A stretch of DNA of 64,000 nt from CAVWXT01 sp963759115 (GTDB lineage Bacteria > Planctomycetota > Planctomycetia > Pirellulales > Thermoguttaceae): contig CAVWXT010000005.1 in the NCBI GenBank assembly GCA_963759115.1, positions 310,001 to 374,000 of the forward strand, in the 5' to 3' direction. Below, piece after piece: positions 21,271-33,200 of this stretch. Below the pieces are notes generated by a model. That model saw only the letters and a list, made by a program, of their open reading frames with translations, ran no database searches and was not told where the DNA came from. Numbering within the stretch: the stretch's first letter is position 1; each line of letters opens with the position of its first letter. Both the position numbers and the translations under genes were made by a program.

Positions 21271-24200
21271 GATCGTCGAGCCCGGCGATGTGCCCGAGCT
21301 CGTGTTCCACCACCGTCAGCAGATCGATCCGATCGACGGCCCGCGGATCGACGGCCTGCAATTGCTGGCTATTTCCCGCGGCCACGAACTCCTCATCCGT
21401 GGCCGGAGTGGGATCGACAAACCAGCCGTTTCCCGCGGCATTGGTATCAATGTACACGCGATCCGCAGAGACTACCGCCTCGCCCAGTTCCGCGCCCGCC
21501 AGATCGCCAATGACGAACTGCACGTGCGACAGCTTGTTGAGGGTGGCGGCGTCCAGGCCGGCGCTGGCCCAGCGGGCAATCGCCTCGGCGACAATCGGCT
21601 GCAACTCGCTTTGCGTCAGCGAGGCGACGCTGGAGTCCGGGGCCGCCACGACGCTGGCCGCCTGCAAGTAGGCAACCGTCTCGACCGTGTACGTGGCCCC
21701 GCCCACGTGCCACGCCACCGGATCGGCCGTGCCGAGGGACGCATAGCGCGTGGTCGCGCCATTCTTGACCAACGACGTGGTCACGCTTCCGGTGGACTGG
21801 TTCTGCCACAGCACGTCGGAGGTCTTGTCGCCGTTGAAGTCGCCGACGCCAGCCACCTTCCACACCGTGGGATCATACGTGCCGACGGTTGCCCAGGAAC
21901 TGTATGCGTTCTTCTTGATGAGCCAGTCGCCCGTCAATCCAGTGGACTGGTTCTGCCACAACACATCCGAGGTTCCGTCGCCGTTGAAGTCGCCGACGCC
22001 AGCCACCTTCCACGCCACGGGATCGGCCGAGCCGAGGGTCCCATAGCCCGTGGTCGCGCCGTTCTTAACGAGCCAATCGACTACGGTTCCGGTGGACTGG
22101 TTCTGCCATAACACGTCGGAGGTCTTGTCACCGTTGAAGTCGCCGACGCCGGCCAGCTTCCATGTGGTGGGATCGGCCGTACCGAGGCCCGCCCAGCCCG
22201 CGTTCGCACTCTTCTTGACGATCCAGGCGCCGACCACGCCGGTGGATTGGTTCTGCCACAGCACGTCGGAGGTCTTGTCGCCGTTGAAGTCGCCGACACC
22301 AGCCACCTTCCACACCGCGGGATCGACCGTGCCGAGGGTCGCCCAACCGGCGTACGCGCCCTTCTTGATGATCCAGGCGCCTACCAATCCGGTGGACTGG
22401 TTGAACCACAGCACGTCCGAGGTGCCGTCGGCGTTGAAGTCGCCGACGCCGGCCAACTTCCATGTCGTGGGATCGGCCGTGCCGAGGCTCGCCCAACCCG
22501 CATACGCGCCGTTCTTAATGGTCCAGAAGCCCACCAATCCGGTAGACTGGTTGAACCACAACACGTCCGAGGTGCCGTCGCCGTTGAAGTCGCCCATCAC
22601 GGCCGCCGTCATATCGGCAGAGACCTGGACCGTGAATGCGTTGCTGGTACCAGCCGTTCCTGCCACAGTGTCGGTGGGCGTGATGCGGACCTTCACGCTG
22701 GCATTGCCGCCGCCAATGTCGCTGCTGTACGCCCACACGAACGTGTGCGACACTCCCGTGGGACTAGAGGCCAGCCCGGTAGTGCCGTCCCCGCCGGAAC
22801 CGGCCTTGGCCGTCTTCCAAGTCGCGCCCCCGTCCGTACTATATTGCGCCAGGATGCTGCACGCGTTCGACTCCGCGTCGGTCAGGCTGTAGCTGATCGT
22901 CACGCTTCCGCCTTGCGGGCTCGCAGGCGTGGTCACCGACGCCGAGGGCGGTGTGTTGAGCTGTGACGCCGTGCTCGAAGGTGGGTCAAAATTGCCCACG
23001 ATCGGCATGGCATAGTTGTTGCCGAACTTGGCGAACAGATCGTGGCCCAGCGGGGTCTGCGAGAAGGTATGGTTCAGAGTGCTTACGCTACCGAAGACCG
23101 GCGTTTGGCCGCCGGAGACGAACCAGTACCATTCCGAGGCCGCCGTGCCCGTGGCTCCGCTGCCGTCTGGAACGTACAGGCCGATGTCGGTGATGCCGTC
23201 CTGGTCCATGTCGGCGGCAACAGGGCGCGAGAGGGCGCCCAGTTGGATGCCGTTGTTGACCAGCACGATTGTCTGCACGGTCGAGCTGAAGGTTCCCGGG
23301 CCGGTTCCCAACTGGAAATAGAAGGTGCCGTCGCGGTAGGTGCCCAGGTCGACGCGGCCGTCGCCGTCGAAGTCGCCCACGATCGGATAGCCGGTGATCT
23401 TGCTCGGCACCACGGTATCGAGCACGCCGTCGTTGTTCACGTCGAGGTACCAGTTGCTTCCGTCGAACAGCCCCACCTGGTCGCCCAGGGCCTTGACGTC
23501 GCTGAAATTGCCGGCGACCGGCAGAGCGTTGAGGCTGCCGGGGGGGCCGAAGGTTGAGGTCTCGATCGGGGAATTGACCACTGTCCCCGTGTCGTCGGTG
23601 AACAGCCAGCGATACTGCGTGCCCACCCTCCCGTAGGCCGCCAGCTTCGAGAAGCCGTTGGGGGCGCCTGGTATATGTGTATACGCGGTGCCGAAATTGC
23701 CGGCGAAAAGGTTGTCGCTGGTGAAACCGAGGGTGTAGGTAAGGTCGCGGTTGACGGCGTCCAGGTTCGTCGGATCGAAGACGAAGTTTCCGTTCGTGTC
23801 GACATACACGCTCCCGCCACTCCAAGTGCCAAGCTCCGGCCGGCTATCGACGGTGAAGCGGGCCACGAAGTTCCCGCCCGGAATGCCGTTGCCCGAGGGG
23901 AAGCTCGGCGCGCCGTTCGGCTCGTCGGCATTGCTCTCGCCGTCAAGCTTGTTGCCGGCCGGGTCCGTCACGCTGCTGTCGTCGATGGTCAGCGTGTAGC
24001 GGTCGTCGGGAAGCGGGGCGTAAAAAACGAGTTGGATCGTGGCCGTGGCCGGCTGCCCGTTGACCGTCGGATTGTCGGTGATGACGACGCTCTTGATGGC
24101 TATGATGCCGCTGGCATCCCCCTGGAGCACGAAGTCCCCCGGGCTTTGCAGGATGGCCGTTGCGGTGGCCGGCACCGTGAAACCGCCGCCGGAGAAGGTA

Positions 24201-27200
24201 ACGGTCGGGGCCGAGGTGTAGCCGTTCCCGCTGGAGGTGATTTCCACGCCAGTCACGACGCCGCCAGTGAGGAGGGCGATTCCGGTGGCCTGCGCGGTCG
24301 CTCCGCCACCGCTAAAGGTGACGGTCGGGGGCGAAGTATAGCCACTGCCACCGGCCGTAATCGTTACGACCGGCGTGGGGATCAACAGCGCCAAGTAGTT
24401 CGGGAAATCGACGGTGTCGCGCGCCGGATTATCGACCACGCTGATGATAAGGCTGTTGACCAGCGGTGTCGGGCCCTGTGCCGCATTCGTGGGTTTCTGG
24501 CCGAAAAGATTGTAAGTCGAGGTCGTGCTGTTGACCTGCACGTTGGTGATCTGCGGCCCCTGAGTATCGATGAAAATGGTCAGCGCATCCGGCGAGGAGA
24601 CGTTGCCCGCCAAGTCTTCGGCGGTCACGAGAATGTGTCGTACGCCGTCGTGGGGGAAGAGGGCCGGGTTGTTGAGGTCCACGGTCGAGGTGACGCTCCA
24701 CTGGCCGCCCGGGAAGGCGTTCGTCCCGTCTTCCGGCACGGCCACCGCCGTGCCCAACAGCACGTAGTCCGCCGGATTGCCGTTGACGTCGTCATAGACG
24801 CGGATGATGGCGTTGGCCTCGGCGGTGCCCCAAAAGGTCGGCGTCGTGTCGTTGGTGACGTCGTCTGTGTTCGTTGGCGGGTAGCCCGTCACTCCACTGT
24901 CGCTGGCCGGATCGAGGCCGTCGCCGGCCACGGTCGGCGCCGAAAAAGACCGGCGGGGGCAGGGTGTCCACGGTGATGCTGAGCAACTGGCTTCGGTCGC
25001 CAAATCCGGTCTCCGTCGGAACGGCCGGATCGATCATCTGGACCGCTGCAACAATGTTGTGCAAGCCGTCAACCAACGCGGTGGTGAACGTATACTCATA
25101 GAGGCCGGGGAACGTGGACCCGACCGGGGTGGCAAAGCCGACGGGGGTCTGCGAATTGGTGCCGTCGAAAATGGCGATGCGGAAACCGGGCGTGGTGGCC
25201 GTGGCGCTGTACAGGATCGGAATCACGCCGGCCGGCGGGTTGTTCGACGTCCCATTGCCCGGCAGATCGTTCAGCAAGCCGCCGTCGGTCAACTGGATGT
25301 AGATCGTCGGCTTGTTGACGCTGGTGACGTTGTCGAACTGCGACCGTCCGCTGTCGTCGTCGGGCGTAACTGGCGGCAGGATACCCGGCGGCAGGTCGCC
25401 GACGTCGGTGAGGGTGGCCGTGGCGCTGGCCCCCGTGCCGCCGCCGCCCGTGAAGGTGACGGTTGGCGGCGAGGTATAGCCGGCCCCGTTGTAAGTGATG
25501 CTCACGCCCGTCACGGCGCCGGTGGGGGAGAGGATTGCGACCGCGGTGGCCTGCTTGCTGAACCCGCCGCCCACCAACGTGACGGTCGGAACCGACGTGT
25601 AACCGCTGCCGCCGGCGGTAATGGTTACGGCCAGCACGCTGCGCGACAACTGGAGGTTGAACGGCACGGGAGCGGGCGTGTCGATGACGGTCATATTGTA
25701 ACCGTTCACCACGTTGGGGCCTGCGCCATACACGCGGAGGAAATAACTCTGGCCTTCCACCACCGGGATGCGTATGCGGGCATCGCCCGGGGCTACCCCG
25801 GGCGCCGCTCCGAAGGTGCCGGGGGCCGAGGCGATCAAGTGGCCGGCGGCGTCGAACGCCTGGAGGTCCAAGACGCCGTTGCCCGGCAGCAGTCCCGCCG
25901 CATACACGTTGAAATACACCTGGAAATCGAGCGTGCCGGTGGCCTGCGCCACGACCTGGTAGTAGTCCTGGTCCGCGGGCACGCCCAGGAATTCGCTGCT
26001 GTTGGGGAAGATCGCCCCATTTTGTACCTGTAATGTCGCACCGGACCCAAGGAACGTCGCGGTGCTCTGATACTCGTTCGGTTCGTTGAGGTCGGGGCCA
26101 AGTATCAGCAGGTTGGACCCGCTGGCGACGTTCGGCGAGACGACTTGGACGTTCTGGTAGTTGATGTCGGGATTCGCCACCGCACTCTGGTAGACGCGCA
26201 CCGTGCCGGAATTGACGGTCGGGTTCTTGTTGACGACGACGAAGTCGTTCGCCGCCAGCGCGGCCGGGGAGCGCCGAAAGTAGAGGCGATCACCAGGGCG
26301 TTGTTCTCGCCGCTGCCGCCGCCATCCACGTTGATCAACAGGTTATCCTGTGCCTGGCCGCTGACGCCCGCGGCGGGGATCACCTGGAAGGTGTCCTGGC
26401 CGCCCAGGCCCTCCACGCTCAGAATCTCCACGCTGAGGCCCAGTTGCACGGGCAAGAGGGCGGTGACACTGTTGGCCAGAACCTGCGCGACGCCGCTGGC
26501 TTGGCTGATTTCGATCAGGTCGCGGGCGGCGGTGCCCCGGAGGGTCACCTGGTCGGCATTGCCGCTGGGGTCATTGAACACCAGGAAATTGCCGGTGACA
26601 TTGGCGATGTTGAAGACGGTATTCGGGACCAGGTTGTTCCCAGAACCGATGTCGTCGTAGAAGGTGCCGGCCCTGGCCCCGGTGGGCGTATAGATGATGT
26701 CGTCGTTCTGAGTGGTGCCTGTGGCGGTCACGCCGTTGCTGTTGGCATCCAGGTTGGCCGTATCGACGCCGATTAGTGTGACCGGCGCCCCGTATCCAGT
26801 GATCACCGTGTTCGGGTTGGGCGAACCAGGCGTGTTGTCGCCCAGGGACACCGTCACCGGGCCGATGGCCCCGGTGAGGTTGACCGTGGAGCCGTCGTTG
26901 ATGATCAGGTTGGTCCAGGGCAGTCCGGGAGCGCTGGAGGCTAGATTGAACGTGTCGCTGCCGCCCAGGCCCTCCAGTTCCAGGACACTCACGCCCGGTG
27001 TCAAGATGCCCAAAGTAACCAGAGAGTTGTTAGGTGGCGCGTGGAGGATTTGGACCGTGCCGATGTTGCCGCCGCCGATGCCGCCGGTGCCACCTGGAGT
27101 AACGTTGAAGACGTCGCCCACCCCACCCGACAAATCCTGAACGATCAGGTAATCCGCCCGGACCGTGTTGGCTGTGGAGAAGGTGATGAGGTTGGTGGTG

Positions 27201-30200
27201 TCCAGGCCGGAGAACGTCAGCGGCGTCAGCGCGGCGCCGCCGGCCTGCGTGCCGGTGATGGTGCCGGCGTCGGGGTCGGCGCCCGGCGTGTAGACCACGT
27301 CGCTGCCCGCGTTGGCGTTGTCCGGGGTGTTGTAGACGAGGGTGTCTTTGCCGGCCTCGCCCGCGTAGACGAACTGTTCGGCGCCGCCCGGCGAGGAAGC
27401 GTAGAAGAGGGGGATGAGGAACTGGGTCGCGGTGATCGTGGAGACGTTGCCCGTGTCGTTGAACTGGCCTCCGCCCGCGGCCGGCGTGGTGAACACGACT
27501 CCCGCCACGGGCGGAATGGCCGCCAGCGGGTTGTTCGGATTGTAGTTCACGGTCTGGGTGCCGGGGGTTTCCAGTTCGATGTTGTCGCCCAGCCGGCTGG
27601 CATCCGAGGCGGGTGGTCCGGCCGCCACGAAGATCTGGACGTTCCACGCAGCCTGGTTCGGCGCGGGTTCGCGCACGACGATGTCGTCGTTTCCGGACAG
27701 CGAGTCGATGAACAGGTTCGGCGTATTGATGAACAGCACGTCCGGCCCGCTGTTGACGGACACCGTGAAGTCCTGCACGCCGTCCAAGAGCGGATTGGGC
27801 ACACCTGGCGCCGCCGGGTTGTAGGAACTGTCGCGGGCGATAACGGTGATTTCGTCGTTGCCGTTGGTTCCCGTAATCACCGCCGGACCGCCGCCGCTGT
27901 TGATGATGGTTTCGATGTGAATCCAACTCACGGTCTGGAAACCGGCCGTATTCAGGCCGCCGGAATCGGTGGTCGGTCCGGGATAGATCGTGTACGGCGC
28001 AGGCGGGTGGATCAGGTTGAGGGTGTCGCCCGGCAGGACGCCGATGGGGTCGCCGCCGTCGACAAGGAAGGTCGTGGTCGTGGAAGGGGCGATGTTGATG
28101 GTGTCGCTGCCGGCCAGGGAGTCGACCTCGACGTGCGGCAGGGCGGCGTTGTAATTGACCGCCAGCAGCCCGGCAACCAACACCACGTTGGCGCCGGAGG
28201 CCGCGTCGTTGACGTCAATGGTGTCGACGTTCTGCGTGCCCTCGACGAACAGTTGATCGCTGCCGCCGTTGCCGTTGATGGTGAAGCCGCCCGCGGCGGC
28301 GCTAACGCCGGTGGCGTTGAAGACCGGCGCGAGCGCCGTCAGGGATGCGAGCGTGCCGCCTTGCGCCGTTTTGGGCCGTTCCACCCGCGTAGGCCTGGAA
28401 CGAGACGCCGGTGGCGCTGGTGGGAGTCACGGCAATCTGATCGACGCCGGGGGTGCCGACGACCGTCAGGGTATTGCCGTTTGCGTCGAGGTTGGCCACT
28501 TCCACCCCGGTCAGCGTGACCGTGCCGCCGTAGCCCGTAATCGTCGTGTCGGTGGGCACCGTGCTGTCGGCCAGGTTGAGCGTGACCGCCCCGGTGGCGC
28601 CGGTGAGGTTCACGACGTCGCTGCCGCTCGGGTTGCCGCCGTCGACGATGGTGGTGTTGTAGAGCAGCGCGCCGGTAAGGTTGAACTGGTCGTCCCCGTC
28701 CAGGCCGCGCAACTCCAGGACGCTCACACCCGGTGCCGTCATGGGCAACGTGGTGTAGATGTTAATCGGCTGGTTTTTTAAGATCTGGATGCTGTTGGGG
28801 CCGGCGATGCCGACGTTGAAGATATCCGCGTTGCTGGTGCCATTGAGGTTGAGGAAGTCGGTGGCGGTGGCGTTGGCGGTGGCGAAGCTGACCGAGCCGA
28901 ACGTCCCGAGGTTGGTGAAGGTCAGCGGGGCAAGGTCGGAGGAGATGCCGAACTGGTCGCCGGCGACGCTGCCGGAGTCGGGGTTGGCGCCGGGGGTGTA
29001 GGTCAGCTCGCTGCCGATGCCTCCGTTGGCGGGGGTCTGGTACGTGAGGGCATCCTGGCCCCCCTCGCCGTTGATGTTCACGGCCGGGACATTGGTGAAA
29101 TTCACGGTCGCCGAGCCGGTGATCGTTACATTGCCCGCGGCGGACGCAGTCGGGTTGTACCCAATGGCATCGGTAGCCGAGCTGCCATTCACCTGCAACG
29201 AGCTGGCATCAGGACGGCATCCGTGACATTGATCTGCGGGGTCGCGCCGACAAGGGTCAAGCCGACGGGCGACACGGTGGTGAAATCGCTGCCGAAGCGG
29301 CCGGCCAGGGTCAATTGATTGAAGTTCGTGAAGGCGACCACGGCCTGGGAATTGACCCACACCAGGTTGTTGGCCCCCACGTGCGCAGCGGTGATGGCGT
29401 CGTCGCCGTTGGTGCCGTTGACCGTCAGGATGTCGATCGTGCTGGCGACGTTGTCGTTGACGGTGACCAGGGTCATGCCGGAAAACTTGATGGTGCCGTC
29501 GGTGTTGGCCACGGTGCCGCTGTCGTTGGCGGCGCCCGGGGTTACCGTGGTATTCCCGGAAGCCACGGTATTGTTCACCGTCAGGTTATCGCTGGCCGGC
29601 GTCTGGCCCCCTTGGACCGTTACCACCGGCCCGCCCGAGCCGCTCACCGTGGTGCCATCAATGCCGGCACCGGTCGCCACCACCAGACTTTGCGTGTCGG
29701 CGTTGACGAGGGTGACCGTTTGCAGGGCGTTGACCTGAACGGTGTCGTTGGTGGCGCCGCGGACCACGGTGATGGCGTCGTTGGCCGAAGTGCCGTTGAC
29801 GGTGACGGTGTCGGCGCCGGCCCCCGGATCAATGGTAAATGCAGCAGCGACGTTGGTAAAATTGGTCACCAGGTTCAAGCCAGCAAGAGTCACAGTTCCG
29901 GCCGCAGTTCCGGTGGGGGTGTAGGCGAGGGAGTCCGGACCGGCCGTACCGTTGACCGTCAGGGCATTCCCATTCCCGTCGAGGTTGGCCACCTCGACGC
30001 CCGTGAGGGTCACCGTGCCGCCGTAGCCGGTGATGGTGGTGTCGGTGGGCAGTGTGCTGTCGGCCAGATTGACCGTGACGGCGCCCGTCGCGCCGCTCAG
30101 GTTGAGCACGTCGCTCGCCGACGGATTGCCGCCTTCGTACGTCATGGCCACGGCGACGCCGCCGGTCTGGTTAAACGTGTCGTCCCCGTCGAGGCCCCGC

Positions 30201-33200
30201 ACCACGCCGGACGCCATATTGTTTAGATTGAGGTTGGCGAACAGCGACCCGTTCACCGTGTCGCTGAGGGTAATCCCGCCGAAAACGCCGCCGTTCACCA
30301 CGGAAATGTGGTCGTTGGCTGGGGTGCCGTTGAAGATGAAGCTGTCCGTGCCGCCTTGCTGGCCGAAGGCGTTGAAGACGACGACGCCGGCCTGTTGCAT
30401 GCCGCGGAAGGTCACCGGCACCAACGGGAACTGGGCGGCGCCGCTGTTCATGGTGCCCACGACGGTGCCGGTGTCCGGCGTGGCGCCCGGGATGTACTCG
30501 AACTGGTCATTGCCGGTGGTGCCGTCGATGCCGAACGGGCTGGTGGAGGTATCGACCAGTTCCAGGCTCTCGATGCCGGTGAAGGGCGTGCTGGGCAGGC
30601 TGCTGCTGAAGTAGTTCACCGTCCCGGCGCCGAGGGCCGTCGGCTCCAGGACCAGGTTGTGGCCCACGGAGTTCATGATCAGCGTGTCGCTCCCGGTCGG
30701 GTCGCCGCCGTTGACCGTGATCGTTGTCAGCCCGGTGGGCGTGCTGGGATTGTTGAGGTTGATTTCGTCGCTGCCGGCCAGACCGTTGATCGTCAACGCA
30801 GTCTTGTTGGAGAACTCGATCGACTCGAAGTTGTCGATGGTCACTAGCCCGTTGGCCGCCACGGAGCCCTGAGTGTAATTGATGGCGTCGTCGGCCGGCG
30901 TTCCGTTCACGACCAAAGGCCCCGCCACCAGGTCGAGCACGGGCGCAAGATTCTGGAAGTACACCGTCTCCGTTCCGCCAGCAAATTCCAACTGGTTGAC
31001 TCCCGCACCGGGACCGGGGCCCGGCGTGTAGGTGTCGCTCAGCGCCGTGCCGCCCTGGAGCGTCAACGAGTTGTTGCCCGTGCCGCCGTCGTAGGTGATC
31101 GGAACAGTGACCGGGCCGGCGGTGCTGTCGACGGTCAAGTTGTCGTTGCCCAAGCCCCCGTCCACGACCAACGCCTGGGTATCTGCATTGGGCAGGGTAA
31201 CCGTCTTGAACCGTTCACCTGCACTGTTGTATTGGTGCCGCTTGGCGCTGCGGTGATGGTGTCGTCGCCTGCCGTACCGTTGACGGTGACCTGGTTCACT
31301 CCGGCCCCGCCGTCGATCGTGAACGTGCCCGTTGCGTTGGTGAAGGCGATTGTGGGGGCGGCGTCATTATCGACCACAGTTCCGGCCGAAACGTCGGTCG
31401 GCGTGTACACCAGGCTGTCCGGCCCGGACGTGCCAAGGATTGTCAGCGCACCGCCGTTGGCGTTGAGATTGAGTTGCTCGATGCCGCTGAAGCTTACCGG
31501 GCTGGCGCCTGTCGACGTGATCGTGGAGGCGCCCAGGTCGACGGTCGTGGTCGCGCCGGCATTGGCGGTGAAGTTGACCACGTCGCTGCCCGACGGGTCG
31601 CCGCCATCGATGAAGATCGGAGATCCCACCGGCGCCAACGGCAAGCCGTTGTTGATCTCGAAGACGTCGTCCCCTTCGAGTCCTATCATCGACAGAAAAC
31701 CAACGCCCGGCGTGTTGATCTGAATCGTTCGGAAGGTGCCGACGGCGGCGTCGTAAATCTGCATTCCGCCCGCAAACCCTGGGGCGAACCGATCGCGCCC
31801 GTCCGTGCCGTACACATTCAACCGGATGCGTTTCAAGGCGTCGGCAAACGTGATTTGTCCGATGGGCCCAACTCCCGTATAGTCGAACGGCAATAGGTCG
31901 TTCTGATCGCCGGCGAACATCCTCATGCTGGCGTCGTTTTCGGTTGCCCCGGTATAGAAGTTGATCATGTAGGCAAAGGCATTTCCATCCATGTCCACGG
32001 TAAGACGGTCCCAGCCGCCCTGGCCGGAGTAGCTCAGACGCTCGGCGCCGGCAACGTTGATCGTCGGTCCCAGCCCCGTAACACGGGCGCCGTCGAGGGT
32101 GAACTGATCAAAGTCGACCACATCGAAACCCGTGGTGCCGTTGACGATGACCGTGTCGCTGCCGGTCGGGTCGCCGCCGTTGGCGTTGATGGTTGTCAGG
32201 CCGGTCGGCGTAGTGGGGTTGTTGAGGTTGATCTCGTCGCTGCCGGCCAGGCCGTTGATCGTCAACGCAGTCTTGTTGGAGAACTCGATCGACTCGAAGT
32301 TGTCGATGGTCACCAGGCCGTTGGCCGCCACCGAACCCTGAGTGTAATTGATGGCGTTGTCGGCCGGCGTGCCGTTCACGACCAAAGGCCCAGCCACTAG
32401 GTCGAGCACGGGGGCCAGATTCTGGAAATAGACCGTCTCGGTTCCGGTAGCAAATACCAACTGGCTCACTCCTGCACCGGGACCGGGGCCCGGCGTGTAG
32501 GTGTCGCTGCTGGCCGTGCCGCCCTGGAGCGTCAACGAGTTGTTCCCCGTGCCGCCGTCATAAGTGATCGGAACCGTCACCGGACCGGCGGTGCTGTCGA
32601 TGGTCACTTTATCGTCGCCCTCCAGGCCGCTGATCCTCAGGCCGGCCAGGTTGGCGGCCGTGTAGTTGATCGCGGGCGTCCCTGCCACAAGGATTTGCGT
32701 GTTGGTGACAGTGATAACGTCGTTGACACCGGTTCCGTCGACGGTCAGGATGTCGCCGTCGGCGGCGTCGGCGTCGCCGATGATCGCCAGCGTCCCGTCG
32801 ATGTTGAAAATCGGCGAGAGACTGAACACCGGGTCGGGGTTCATGTCCTGGACCTCGAAGGCGATGGACACCGGCGTCACCACATAATTCTCCGGCGTAA
32901 AAGGCACGCCGGCCACATTGACTAGGCCGGCACCGTTGAAAATGTTGACTACTCCGACGCCAAACACGGTCACCGTGCCCAACCCGCCGCCGCTTACCGT
33001 GGCTTCCGTCGCGCTGAACTGGGCGGCCCCAAAGTTGACTGTGATCGGCGTGCCATTGCCGGTCAGGTTCACCGTGGGCGGGTCGAAGGCGCCGCTGCCG
33101 TCGATGAAGGTGGTCGTGTAAGGGAGCGTGCCGGTAAGGTTGAAGGTATCATCGCCGCCCAGTCCGGCCAGCGTCAGGTTGGCAATGCCCGGCGTCGCCA

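Noticed and set aside
21715..22615. Regular 150-bp repeats considered as a CRISPR-like or tandem DNA array.
   Set aside because: The period encodes an intact 50-aa protein repeat in frame; there are no short identical repeats with unique spacers and no cas genes.
27041..28519. Long plus-strand open frame (492 codons) and several others opposite the giant gene.
   Set aside because: They mirror the repeats of the minus-strand surface protein and show the same shadow composition; no start context or motif supports them.
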